Shown here: positions 27,956-38,801 of the stretch, one piece after another
Layout of the letters: every line of letters starts with the position of its first letter
Numbering within the stretch: the first letter of the stretch is position 1
Source of the DNA: Symsagittifera roscoffensis
Lineage: Eukaryota; Xenacoelomorpha; Acoela; Convolutidae
DNA length: 58,944 bases
Direction: 5' to 3'
NCBI RefSeq assembly: GCF_963678635.1
Contig: NW_026971210.1
Span: 1-58,944, forward strand
Program-made: the position numbers and the translations under genes
Notes under the pieces: model-generated
The model's input: the letters and a program-made list of their open reading frames with translations, nothing else
The model's database searches: none
Told to the model about the DNA's origin: nothing

Positions 27956-28299
27956 GACTAAGTTTTTAAACACAAAAAATTATGAGCCACCGAAAAGTCA
28001 AAGTTTTTGATTTTTGGATCGTTTTTTGAGTTCTCGAAAACTACCCTCCCAAATCTAATGAGCAATGTTTTTAGCATCTTTCAACCTAACAAGCACTTGT
28101 AATTACTTCAATATTTACTAAAACTGAAAAAAGTGATGAAATTATCAGACTTTGAAGCCATTAATTTGGGATTTTTTTTCTTGGCTATAGGTCTATGAAA
28201 AATCTAAAAAAAAAACTTGACGCCTGAATGAAGCAACTGCTAATTTTTTTTTTTCAAGCTTCATTAGGTTGCTTAAATCTAGTCTGATACCTGAGCTAA

Positions 28300-28407
28300 G
28301 GAGCGAGAATAAGCTGACCTGTTGGCCAAAGATTTCACGGATGACTTCATTGACGCTTGAACTCGAGTTTCAACTGAAATGCTCAGTTAGTTTTCGGGGA
28401 AGTATCC
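28300..28407 (-). pseudogene. Possible helicase-like coding relic, third copy of the shared segment
   Basis: The + strand reading is uninformative. On the minus strand one frame gives NSSSSVNEVIREIFGQQ followed by a GT dinucleotide. That resembles the I-x-x-IFG region found between the helicase motifs of Helitron/Pif1 proteins. The stretch is short and the match is from general knowledge of the family, so the call is tentative. Two frameshifted copies sit in array I. Confidence 0.25.
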
Positions 28408-28493
28408 GTAAAATACGGTGGCTGAATTGTCACACGCTTCATTATGTTTGCCAGTGAAAGTGCAATAAAGGAAGACAAAGAAATTAGCTCTGG

Positions 28494-29190
28494 ATGAATT
28501 TTGATTCCGCAGATGAATTAAATGGCTCAGACTTGTCATCAGGACTCGATGCATTGATTCAACTGAATGCTGAAAGTTTGCAACAGTCTGCAAAAGTCTT
28601 CATTCGAAATCCTGAACCAATGACCGATATAACTCTTACAACCAGCCCCAAGTGTGAATCTCAATGGGACAGTATCCTTAATGATGTGGCTGACGATAAA
28701 GTCGATTCTGAGCCTTCTCTTCTCAGTTTTCAGCCTACATCTCAGTGTGGCAATTCTCGTGAACGCTTCGTTTGCGTTATGGATGCTTTCAATCGGTCCG
28801 CAGCAACTCATTTGCCAATTGTATCTGATGTCGAATCTCTTCCCAAGTTGTGTACTATCCGTAGCACAGCTGATGCGTACTGCTTTCACAAGACTACAAC
28901 AAATGATAATCAACTACAGGTGGCACGCCAGACGATGCGAAATATCCTAGCTGATTGTCTTGACAGTAATTTGTCGTATTTTTTCCTCCATGGAGCAGCA
29001 GGAACCGGCACAAACCGTGTAACACAAACCCTGCAAAAACTTGCTGATTTTTGGAATCTGAGCGATCAATTTTGGTTACCGCTTCCACAGGAGCTGCTGC
29101 TATCATCCTTCGGCAAAGGCGTACCATTCTGCTTTGCAGTTCAATCCCCAAAAGTGAAATTATCTTTTAAACATTTCTTTTTACTAAAAT
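28494..29190 (+). pseudogene. Decayed Pif1/Helitron-type helicase fragment, copy 1
   Basis: A 256-codon frame (28494-29264) begins with a polar, featureless segment. Around residues 137-175 it reads NDNQLQVARQTMRNILADC and then YFFLHGAAGTGT. This is the start of a Pif1-superfamily DNA helicase: the Q-motif-like region and Walker A. The Walker A lysine is missing (GTGTNR where GTGKT or GTGKS is expected). At 29078 the frame slips: the next phase encodes VTASTGAAAIILRQR, which is helicase motif Ia, and then IPKSEIIF before a stop. One lost Lys codon plus a frameshift show it is not functional. Helitrons encode such a helicase behind their Rep domain; a cellular PIF1 relic is less likely given the tandem context. 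Two further fragments lie at 34553 and 38045. Confidence 0.7.
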
Positions 29191-29264
29191 TGTTTGGCAT
29201 TCCTTATCTGATAATGAAAATTGAAAATACTAAGATCTTGAGTTTTGTGAGTGACCTTAATTAA

Positions 29265-30140
29265 TCAGTAACCTAACCTGCAGATCTGATTTTTACGAGG
29301 TTTTTCTTTCACTGGGTGGCAAAAATATTTTGTCATTATTCCTTTTGTTTGAAGCTCCCCTGTATGTGGCTAAGCCCAGATGTTTTTCTAGAAAAAGTAA
29401 TGGCCCTAGGAAAAAAAACAAATTTTGATTTTTTGACAGCTTTGTAGAACTTTTTGATTTTCTCGAAGGTTATCCTGCCGATTTGAACTCAAAAAAAATC
29501 ACTCCTAGTTATTTTATAAGAGAACCAACTAAGGTTTTGGGTGAAGCCCAGTTTTTGAAATAACCCTTTTCCTTCCGCATCAGTACAAAAAGTTCAAAAA
29601 TTATCAAACAGGTGTTTCCAGTTTTAGCTGGCCTCTATTTTCAGATTTTTAACGAAACTGGTTAAAGTGGTCTACGACCAGTAAGTTTTTGTGGTATGAA
29701 AGTTTTTCTGTTGATTGTTGTGAGCTAAACTGAATCAAATTATAATACAATCAGTCATAGGAATGTTTCAAGGGACTGTAACCCTTGTCAAAGTACTGTG
29801 CGGGATGTTCGCTTGTCTTCAAATGTTAGCTCTGATGAATTTGAAATTAGTTTTTGTTTCTTTTCTTTATGTTGTAGTATTTCTTTCTAATATTTGTTAT
29901 TGCAATTATCTTTTGAACATGTTCGGGCAACAGGACAGTTATCTGAAACCCAAATGGGTTGATAGATTGTCCTCAGAGTTATGAGTTGTGTTTATCTTGT
30001 TTAACAAGGTTTTAATAGGTCTTGAGAAATAAAGCAGAGTTTTATCTGATGTTTCGGCGTTTGCTGAAATCTCTGCTTCATATTTGGCTAGAAGGTAACA
30101 GAGATGGAATGTGTAAGATGTATCTGTTTGTGATTTAGGG
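29265..30140. other. Non-coding stretch with a diverged array-I monomer
   Basis: At about 29345-29500 the pattern GAAGCTCCCC, GCTAAGCCCAG, ATGGCCCT, TTTTTGACAG and TTTTTGATTTTCTCGAA follows the order of an array-I monomer, but strongly diverged. The rest shows no gene. The same monomer relic recurs near 34890 and 38370 in the other two composite copies. Confidence 0.6.
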
Positions 30141-30181
30141 TATGTGCTTCAGTGAATTGTGGAATGTTGTTTATTTGATAG

Positions 30182-30346
30182 GCGCAGAGCAACCAGTGGC
30201 CGTGGAAGGAACAAACCAGGTTTTCCACAGAGCCTGCTTCCAGTGCTCTCACTGTTCTAAGCTGATCCGTGTTGCAGATGTCGGCACCACAGTCAAGGTC
30301 AACCACACCAGTGTTCATTGTGACCAGTGTAGCACCAACGACAGAG
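30182..30346 (+). CDS. LIM-domain exon, copy 1 (isolated exon, intact)
   Basis: A 165-nt exon-like segment bounded by an acceptor (TTTATTTGATAG, ending at 30181) and a donor (ACAGAG followed by GTAC at 30347). It begins and ends in phase 1, so it is a symmetric exon. The translation contains FHRACFQCSHCSKLI, fitting the H-x2-C-x2-C-x2-C centre of a LIM zinc finger, then a downstream HCDQC pair that would complete the second zinc site. LIM domains mediate protein-protein contacts. The first C-x2-C of the domain would need an upstream exon, which is not visible next to it. Codon use and GC content stand out from the AT-rich flanks. Because this exon is present three times without the rest of a gene, it is more likely a captured or duplicated gene fragment than a working gene. 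Confidence 0.6.
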
Positions 30347-31361
30347 GTACACTAAAACCCATCATGTTTCGAATTTAGTTTTCCTATCTTGCATATAACA
30401 GCGAAAAATAACATTGAAGGTGGCTATTCTCATGATGGAGGGACCAATGATGGAATACTTTCAGCCAATCAGAATCTTAACTTTTCACAATCAATGTAAA
30501 CTGCCGCTAACATTCACGATACGTTGCAAATTTTGAAAACAAAAGCTGGCGAAGTTTTACCAAAAATCTAGAAACTTCTTAGGAGCCGATGAACGTAGTC
30601 GCGATGCTTTTTTTCCAGGAAAAGTCTTGAAATTTGTTCGGGCTCATTTTTTTTTCGCGGTTTGAATTTTGATTTCTTTTTAAGTTTATATCAGTTCCTT
30701 GTCGAACAGACAAAATGTACTGGTAAAGAAAAACTTGATCGACTTCTAGCTTCGAAAGTAGAATTTGATTTTTTTTAAAATTTCTCAGCAAAATAAAAAT
30801 CAGTTTTCTCAAAATTGCTACTTTCCATCATTCATTCTCTCCATTATGAGGACGTCGCCATATTCAAAAGCAGTGTTAGTAGATTGCATTGCATTTCACA
30901 AATTGAAAACGAGCCGGTGGCAGTTCAAAAAAGTGGGGTAGTGGAAAAACCCCTTATCTTGTAAGTAAGAGTTGAATAACGATACAGTTTACGCACATTG
31001 AGTTAGTTTTATTTTATAAATATATAAAACTTAGAATTAAAAAACTAACCCAAATTGAATTTCTCAACCCAGTAGTGGGGTGCTGTCAGGGCACATTCAA
31101 AGATTGCAAATATGGCTTCCAAGTATGACTTGTAACTAAATTTGAATTGTAAATTTGAAATGCTAATTACGTGAAAATTGAACGCTGGAAAAAAGGCAAC
31201 AATTCACTCGTTATTTTTTGTCTTCCTTGATTTCAGTGACAGTTTTTCAACATATTGGTGAACTTTGGTTTCTTATTGCTCATCATTTTACAGCTGTCGG
31301 TTGTAGTTGAATGTTAATGAATGATTGAAGTATTAATGAGTGAAGTGAATACCATTCATAG

Positions 31362-31986
31362 TATCGACTAATTTGAAAGGAAATAAGGATAGCCGGTTAC
31401 TGTGCAATTAGCACAGAAAGTTCCGACCATAGTCTTTAGAAAGCTACGGTTTATTATTTTTCTTCTTCAAATTAGCGTAGTTGTTTCTTCTTGGCTTGAT
31501 AAAAGATTCTGACGTAAAAATATAATTGAGGCATATTAGGCAGCCATATTAGTATACTAGTACAGGCAAATTGGACATGAATTTTTGTAGAAAAATGACT
31601 AGAATAACTTGAAAACTTCATATTTTTTGTTTCCCAAACTGAAATTAAAACTCCAAAAACTGGTTTTAGCAGGTCTTAAATTAGGCATAATTCAGCTTGT
31701 TAGCCTGCTCGCTTGCTTTATTTGCTAGAATTAAGACAAAAAAATCAAAATTTTCCAACCAGTTTTCCCAACACTTGGAAAACTTTTTGAATTTTTTAAA
31801 ATCAGATCAAATCATGAATGAAAGGGCTATAATATGATATATCACTCAACCCAGTCAAATCATTTTTTTTGATACCTGATTTTGCGTGGAAAACAATATT
31901 TTCAATGGTCAAAAAAAAAAAATTCGTTCAGAATGCGCAATTAACTCCCTATTAATTGAATTCTTTTCCTTTCAAATTAGTCGATA
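31362..31986. mobile_element. MITE-like element with 21-bp perfect inverted termini
   Basis: TATCGACTAATTTGAAAGGAA at 31362-31382 is the exact reverse complement of 31966-31986, giving a 625-bp element without coding capacity. A small hairpin (CTGTGC AATTA GCACAG) lies near the left end. Another copy occupies about 36107-36755 with a truncated left terminus. Copies near 33209 and 39625 keep only the right end. Confidence 0.6.
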
Positions 31987-32019
31987 TTTTTACGGGTAAA
32001 ACATTGTTGACGAGAGTCT

Positions 32020-32115
32020 TAAAGACTCTTTAAAATGTGTTGGTGAATTTTTTTGTTTTTTTTAGGAAACATATACTTATTAATGCAATTATGGATGCAC
32101 TTAAGTGCATATGCA
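32020..32115. other. Two short palindromes conserved in four copies
   Basis: GAGTCTTAAAGACTC and, about 75 bp on, the perfect 14-bp palindrome TGCACTTAAGTGCA. The pair recurs in the duplicated segments near 33290/33370, 36778/36858 and 39712/39787, with one or two changes in the last two. They may be protein-binding sites or chance AT-rich dyads kept by recent duplication. Confidence 0.4.
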
Positions 32116-33985
32116 TTTTTTGTGTTTATTTTGAAGTCATCTGCTGAAAGTTAGGTAAGTTTATTTTACAGAGTTTAAAATAAATAGCCTAATAGTGGAA
32201 TATTTTCAGGGTTGTTCCAGGTTTTGCGAATTTGACCTCCATTTATGAATGCCCAAATCCTTTTTTTTTTCTTCGAGATATGGCGTTTTTTATGATTTTT
32301 CACTTAATTTCTAGAAAATATAGTTTTTTTCAAAATTTGAAATCTCTAACCCTGTAATTGAATACAGTCAGAGAATACTCAAAGGATGCAGATCTTATTT
32401 CCAGTATTTGCGATTTCTATAATGTTCTTGAAAATTTTAAGCACTGGAGGTGCGTTACTTGCTAGTTTAATTTAATCTATTACTCTATCAATGTTTTGTG
32501 TTCTGTCTACAATGCTTGAAGAAGTATCTGATGTGTCTTTTTCAAAAGATATATCCATTACAGATAATTTTTGCTGGTTTAAAGGGGATTATAAACAGGT
32601 CGCAAGACTTGATAATTTATACCATTTGTTTTAAATGATGTAAATTAGTATTACCTAGAATCAACAGGTAACTTCTAATACTGCGCCTGGAAGTTTTCTG
32701 TTCCAGGAGGATGTTCCAAGAAACGGCCGCTAACATTCACGATACGTTGCAAATTTTGAAAACAAAAGCTGGCGAAGTTTTACCAAAAATCTAGAAACTT
32801 CTTAGGAGCCGATGAACGTAGTCGCGATGCTTTTTTCCAGGAAAAGTCTTAAAATTTGTTCGGGCGCAATTTTTTTTCGCGGTTTGAATTTTGATTTTTT
32901 GTTAAGTTCAGATCAGTTCCTTGTCGAACAGACAAAATGTACTGTCGACTTCTAGCTTCGAAAGTAGAATTTTTTTTTTAATATCTCAGCAAAATAAAAT
33001 TCAGTTTTCTCAAAATTGCACCTTTCATCATTCATTCTCTCCATTATGAGGACGTCACCATATTCAAAAGCAGTGTTAGTAGATTGCATTGCATATCACA
33101 AATTGAAAACGAGCCGGTGGCAGTTCAAAACAAGTGGGGTAGTGGAAGAACCCCTTATCTTGTAAGTAAGAGTTGAATAACGATACAGTTTACGCACATT
33201 AAACTGTATGCGCAATTAACTCCCTATTAATTGAATTCTTTTCCTTTCAAATTAGTCGATATTTTTACGGGTAAAACATTGTTGACGAGAGTCTTAAAGA
33301 CTCTTTAAAATGTGTTGGTGAATTTTATTGTTTTTTTTAAGAAACATATACTTATTAATGCAATTATGGATGCACTTAAGTGCATATGCATTTTTTGTGT
33401 TTATTTTGAAGTCATCTGCTGAAAGTTAGGCAAGTTTATTTTTTAAAGTTTAAAATAAATAGCCTAATAGTGGAATATTTTCAGGGTTTTTCCAGGGGTT
33501 GCGAATTTGACCTCCATTTTTGAATGCCCAAATCATTTTTTTTTTGAGATATGGCGTTTTTTATGATTTTTCACTTAATTTCTAGAAAATAAAATTTAGT
33601 TTTTTTTCAAAACTTGAAATCTAACCCTGTAATTGAACACAGTCAGAGAATACTCAAAGGATGCAGATCTTTTTTCCAGTATTTGCGATTTATATAATGT
33701 TCTTGAAAATTTTAAGCACTGGAGGTGCGTTACTTGCTAATTTAATTTAATCTATTACACTATCAATGTTTTGTGTTCTGTCTACAATGCTGTAAAAAGT
33801 CTCTGATGTGTCTTTTTCAAAAGATAATTATTTCCTTAACAGATATTTTTTGCTGTTTTAAATGGGATTATAAACAGGTCGCAAGACTTGATAATTTATA
33901 CCATTTGTTTTAAATGATGTAAATTAGTATTACCTAGACGAAACATGTAACTTCTAATACTGCGCATGGAAGCTTTCTGTTCCAG

Positions 33986-34140
33986 GAGGATGTTCTGAAC
34001 TGGCCAAGAAAGTGTTCCTGATTTGGCTGTATGATTTGCTCCCAGAGTTCTTATTTTCAATGGATGCGGTGAAGAAGATTTTTTTGGGTCCAGATAAGTC
34101 GCCTTTTAGTGGTGGACTCGACAGACAGCCTGGACTGTAA
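33986..34140 (+). CDS. Unrecognised exon-like segment, copy 1 (terminal exon?)
   Basis: After a good acceptor (TTTCTGTTCCAG ending at 33985) one phase stays open for 50 codons and then stops with TAA at 34138. It reads GCSELAKKVFLIWLYDLLPE, then a stretch containing SMDAVKK and GPDKSPFSGGLDRQPGL. Composition is clearly less AT-rich than the surroundings, which suggests once-coding DNA. I do not recognise the family. The copy at 37479 has lost the frame. Its place between the MITE-like DNA and the next helicase fragment fits a captured terminal exon. Alternative phases and the minus strand are also partly open, so the reading is uncertain. Confidence 0.35.
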
Positions 34141-34552
34141 ATGTCGCAACTACAACCTGCAATCAACAGGGGAGCGCAGATTGATTGCAAAGCCAAGTTC
34201 TGTGTTCGGAGCGTCGGAAGCCGCCAGGCTGCTCCGTCGGTTAATCCTGCTTGTGCTTCTTGGTTCCGGCATAAACTCCAATCTACTCAATATGTAACCA
34301 GGTCATCAAACGAAGCCAAACAAGAGGTGCTAGATTTAGGGTTGGATATATTTCGACTGTAGTAAACCCAGGAATCTCAATAAACACCACCAGAGAGATT
34401 TTAATTGCTCATACTGTTCCCAGAATTACTCCCGCCCCTGTAACCACTAAACCAAACCATTCAACAACCAAAAGCAAAAATCCAATTGCTCGCACTACCG
34501 ACTACCCGCCAAGCTCCCCACACATGAAAAAAAAACTTTTTAAACGCACAAC
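34141..34552. other. GC-richer unrecognised segment
   Basis: This continues the less AT-rich island after the exon-like segment. Several overlapping open phases exist on both strands (for example a + strand 73-codon phase to 34362) with no recognisable motif, so no gene is called. A C-rich, A-rich stretch follows at 34375-34520 before the helicase fragment. The equivalent in the next copy is about 37632-38034. Confidence 0.4.
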
Positions 34553-34710
34553 TCGTGTAACACAAACCCTGCAAAAACTTGCTGATTTTTGGAATCTGAG
34601 CGATCAATTTTGGTTACCGCTTCCACAGGAGCTGCTGCTATCATCCTTCGGGCAAAGGTGTACCATTATGCTTTGCAGTTCAATACCCAAAAGTGAAATT
34701 ATCTTTTAAA
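34553..34710 (+). pseudogene. Decayed helicase fragment, copy 2
   Basis: Matches 29018-29190. It starts abruptly within the post-Walker A segment (VTQTLQKLADF) and contains the out-of-phase motif Ia (VTASTGAAAII), then IPKSEIIF and a stop. The N-terminal part and Walker A found in copy 1 are absent; a different C-rich sequence abuts it at about 34545. Confidence 0.65.
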
Positions 34711-35548
34711 CATTTCTTTCTACAAAAATTGTTTGGCATTCCTTATCTGATTATGAAAATTGAGAATACTAAGATCTTGAGTTTTGTGAGTGACCTTAAT
34801 TAATCAGTAACTTAACCTGCAGATCTGATTTTTACGAGGTTTTTCTTTCACTGGATGGCAAAAATATTTTGTCATTATTCCTTTTGTTTGAAGCTCTCCT
34901 GCATGTGGCTAAGCCCAGATGTTTTTCTAGAAAAAATAATGGCCCTCGGAAAAAAACAAAATTTGATTTTTTGACAGCTTTGTAGAACTTTTTGATTTTC
35001 TCCAAGTTTATCCTGCCGATTTGAACTCAAAAAAAATCACCCCTACTTATTTTATAAGAGAACCAACTAAGGTTTTGGGTGAAGCCCAGTTTTTGAAATA
35101 TACCTTTTCCTTCCGCATCAGTACAAAAAGTTCAAAAATTATCAAACAGGTGTTTCCAGTTTTAGCTGGCCTCTAGTTTCAGATTTTTAACTAAATTGGT
35201 CAAAGGGGTCTACCAGTAAGTTTTTGTGGTGTGAAAGGTTTTCTGTTGATTGTTGTGAGCTAAACTGAATCAAATTATAATACAATCAGTCATAGGAATG
35301 TTTCAAGGGACAGTAACCCTTGTCAAAGTACTGTGCGGGATGTTCGCTTGTCTTGTGTTTATCTTGTTTAACAAGGTTTTAATAGGTCTTGAGAAATAAA
35401 GCAGAGTTTTATCTGATGTTTCGGCGTTTGCTGAAATATCTGCTTCATATTTGGCTAGAAGGTAACAGAGATGGAATGTGTAAGATGTATCTGTTTGTGA
35501 TTTAGGGTATGTGCTTCAGTGAATTGTGGAATGTTGTTTATTTGGTAG

Positions 35549-35673
35549 GCGCAGAGCAGCCAGTGGCCGTGGAGGGAACAAACCAGGTTTTCCACAGGGC
35601 CTGCTTCCAGTGCTCTCACTGTTCTAAGCTGATCCGTGTTGCAGATGTCGGCACCACAGTCAAGGTCAACCAC
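35549..35673 (+). pseudogene. LIM-domain exon, copy 2 (3' end deleted)
   Basis: Same acceptor and start as the copy at 30182, with the FHRACFQCSHCSKLI core intact. After the codons for KVNH the sequence jumps to what lies about 170 bp downstream in copy 1, so the last zinc ligands (HCDQC) and the donor are lost. It cannot be spliced as the original exon. Confidence 0.7.
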
Positions 35674-36106
35674 TTAACTTTTCACAATCAATGTAAACTG
35701 CCGCTAACATTCACGATAAGTTGTAAATTTTGAAAACAAAAGCTGGCGAAGTTTTACCAAAAATCTAGAAACTTCTTAGGAACGTAGTCGCGATGCTTTT
35801 TTTCCAGGAAAAGTCTTGAAATTTGTTCGGGCTCAATTTTTTTCGCGGTTTGAATATTGATTTCTTTTTAAGTTCATATCAGTTCCTTGTCGAACAGACA
35901 AAATGTACTGGTAAAAAAAAACTTGATCGACTTCCAGCTTCGAAAGAAGAATTTGATTTTTTTTTAAATTTCTCAGCAAAATGAAATTCAGTTTTCTCAA
36001 AATTGCTACTTTCCATCATTCATTCTCTCCATTATGAAGACGTCACCATATTCAAAAGCAGTGTTAGTAGATTGCATTGCATTTCACAAATTGAAAACGA
36101 GCCAGT

Positions 36107-36755
36107 TTGAAAGGAATTAAGGATAGCCGGTTACTGTGCAACTAGCACAGAAAGTTCCGACCATAGTCTTTAGAAAGCTACGGTTTTTCATTTTTTTCGC
36201 TCCAAATTAGCGTAGTTGTTTCTTCTTGGCGTGATAAAAGATTCTGACGTAAAAATTTAATTGAGGCATATTAGGCAGCCATATTAGTATACTAGTATAG
36301 GCGAATTGGACATGAATTTTTGGAGAAAAATGACCAGAAAAACTTGAAAACTTCAAAATTTTAACAGAAAGTTTTTAGTTTTTTGAAGTTTTTGGTTCCC
36401 AAACTGAAATTAAAACTCCAAAAACTGGTTTTAGCAGGTCTTAAATTAGGCATAATTCAGCTTGTTAGCCTGCTCGCTTGCTTTATTTGCTAGAATTAAG
36501 ACAAAAAATCAAAACTTTCTAACCGGTTTTCCCAACACTTGGAAAACTTTTTAAAATTTTTAAAATCAGATCAAATCATGAATGAAAGGGCTTTAATATG
36601 ATATATCACTCAACCCAGTCAAATCATTTTTTTTGATACCTGATTTTGCGTGGAAAACAATATTTTCAATGGTCAAAAAAAAATTTTTCGTTCAGAATGC
36701 GCAATTAACTCCCTATTAATTGAATTCTTTTCCTTTCAAATTAGTCGATATTTTT
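36107..36755. mobile_element. Second copy of the MITE-like element, left end truncated
   Basis: Matches 31370-31986. The first bases of the left inverted terminus are missing (it begins TTTGAAAGGAATTAAGG after a junction with the composite repeat). The right terminus TTCCTTTCAAATTAGTCGATA is intact. Confidence 0.6.
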
Positions 36756-37478
36756 ACGGGTAAAACATTGTTGACGAGAGTCTTAAAGACTCTTTAAAAT
36801 GTGTTGGTGAATTTTTTTGTTTTTTTTAGGAAACATATACTTATTAATGCAATTATGGATGCACTTAATTGCATATGCATTTTTTGTGTTTATTTTGAAG
36901 TCATCTGCTGAAAGTTAGGTAAGTTTATTTTACAGAGTTTAAAATAAATAGCCTAATAGTGGAATATTTTCAGGGTTGTTCCAGGGGTTGCGAATTTGAC
37001 CTCCATTTATGAATGCCCAAATCCTTTTGTTTTTCGAGATAAGGCGTTTTTTATGATTTTTCATTTAATTTCTAGAAAATAAAATTTAGTTTTTTTTTCA
37101 AAATTTGAAATCTCTACTCCTATAATTGAACACGGTCAGAGAATACTCAAAGAATGCAGATCTTATTTCCAGTATTTGCGATTTCTAAATTGTTCTCGAA
37201 AATTCTAAGCACTGGAGGTGCGTTACTTGCTAGTTTAATTTGATCTATTACTCTATCAATGTTTTGTGTTCTGTCTACAATGATTGAAGAAGTCTCTGAT
37301 TTGTCTTTTTCAAAAGATAAATGTTTCCATTACAGATATTTTTTGATGGTTTAAATGGGATTAAAAACAGGTCGCAAGACTTGATAATTTATACCATTTG
37401 TTTTAAATGATGTAAATTAGTGTTACCTAGAATCAACAGGTAACTTCTAATACTGCGCATGGAAGCTTTCTGTTCCAG

Positions 37479-37632
37479 GAGGATGTTCTGAACTGGCCAA
37501 AAAAGTGTTCTTGATTTGGCTTGTATGATTTGCTCCCAGAGTTTTTTTTTCAATGGATGCGGTAAAGAAGCCTTTTTTGGGTCCAGATAAGTCGCCTTTA
37601 GTGGTGGACTCGACAGACAGCCTGGACTGTAA
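37479..37632 (+). pseudogene. Unrecognised exon-like segment, copy 2 (frameshifted)
   Basis: Corresponds to 33986-34140. The acceptor is kept, but an extra T (GGCTTGTATG against GGCTGTATG) shifts the phase into an early stop, and the T-run before AGTGGTGG is one base shorter. The frame is therefore not under constraint here. Confidence 0.55.
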
Positions 37633-38044
37633 ATGTCGCAACTACAACCTGCAATCAACAGGGGAGCGCAGATTGATTGCAAAGCCAAGTTTTGTGTTCG
37701 GAGCGTCGGAAGCCGCCAGGCTGCTTCGTCGGTTAATCCTGCTTGTGCTACTTTGTTCCGGCATAAACTCCAATCTATTCCACATGTAACCAGGTCATCA
37801 AACGAAGCCAAACAAGTGGTGCTAGATTTAGGGTTGGATATATTTTGACTGTAGTAAACCCAGGAATCTCAATAAAGACCACCAGAGAGATTTTAATTGC
37901 TCATACTCTTCCCACAATCACATACTCCCGCCCCTGTAACCACAAAAACAAACCATTCAACAACCAAAACCAAAAATCCAATTTCTCGCACTACCGCCAA
38001 GCGCCCCACGCATGAAAAAAAAAACTTTTTAAACACACAACTCG

Positions 38045-38193
38045 TGTAACTCAAACCCTGCAAAAACTTGCTAATTTTGGAATCTGAGCGATCAATTTTG
38101 ATTACCGCTTCCACAGGAGCTGCTGCTATCATCCTTCGGGCAAAGGCGTACCATTCTGCTTTGCAGTTCAATCCCCAAAAGTGAAATTATCTT
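38045..38193 (+). pseudogene. Decayed helicase fragment, copy 3
   Basis: Matches 29018-29190 and 34553-34710, with one more base lost (GCTAATTTTGG against GCTGATTTTTGG). Motif Ia (ACCGCTTCCACAGGAGCTGC) is still readable in one phase. Confidence 0.65.
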
Positions 38194-38801
38194 TTAAACA
38201 TTTCTTTTTACTAAAATTGTTTGGCATTCCTTATCTGATAATGAAAAATGAAAATACTAAGATCTTGAGTTTTGTGAGTGACCTTAATTAATCAGTAACC
38301 TAACCTGCAGATCTGATTTTTACGAGGTTTTTCTTTCACTGGGTGGCAAAAATAATTTGTCATTATTCCTTTTATTTGAAGCTCCCCTGCATGTGGCTAA
38401 GCCCAGATGTTTTTCTAGAAAAAGTAATGGCCCACGGAAAAAAAACAAATTTTGATTTTGTGACAGCTTTGTAGAACTTTTTGATTTTCTCGAAGGTTAT
38501 CCTGCCGATTTGAACTAAAACAAAATCACTCCTAGTTATTTTATAAGAAACTCAACTAAAGTTTTGGGTGAAGCCCATTTTTAGAAATAACCCTTTTCCT
38601 TCCGCATCAGTACAAAAATATCAAAAATTATTAAACAGTTTCCAGTTTTAATAGGAGAGTTTTATCTGATGTTTCGGCGTTTGCTGAAATATCTGCTTCA
38701 TATTTGGCTAGAAGGTAACAGAGATGGAATGTGTAAGATGTATCTGTTTGTGATTTAGGGTATGTGCTTCAGTGAATTGTGGAATGTTGTCTATTTGATA
38801 G

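Larger units (their letters stand above)
2590..28020. repeat. Large satellite array with higher-order structure (array I)
   Basis: The basic monomer is roughly 160-170 bp. A recurring landmark, a CTCC-rich box followed by GAAGCGA and then CGCCCAA, appears for example near 3373, 3540, 5420 and 5590. Monomers are grouped in longer units marked by the anchor CAAAACGTATTGAATTTCTC or close variants in + orientation (about 3005, 5032, 6123, 7217, 8310, 10668, 13012, 16270, 19522, 20605, 22977). Its reverse complement occurs near 3890, 9323, 11664, 14018, 17281 and throughout 23860-27400. The many short open frames inside are repeated copies of one another without motifs and are not considered genes. 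Confidence 0.9.
30490..33190 (+). repeat. Internal duplication within composite copy 1
   Basis: The stretch beginning CCGCTAACATTCACGATACG at about 30501 and running to about 30990 recurs at 32728-33190. The second copy is joined directly to a truncated copy of the exon-like segment (TTCTGTTCCAGGAGGATGTTC near 32697). No gene was recognised in 30400-33950. Confidence 0.75.

Noticed and set aside
2590-28020. CRISPR-like array
   Set aside because: Repeat units are 160 bp to 3 kb with no short identical direct repeats separated by unique spacers, and the host is clearly eukaryotic.
37389-37811. Minus-strand 140-codon frame
   Set aside because: It is not open in the sister copy at 33954-34365 and has no recognisable domain. 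The plus-strand phase after a clear acceptor is at least as plausible, so it was left uncalled.
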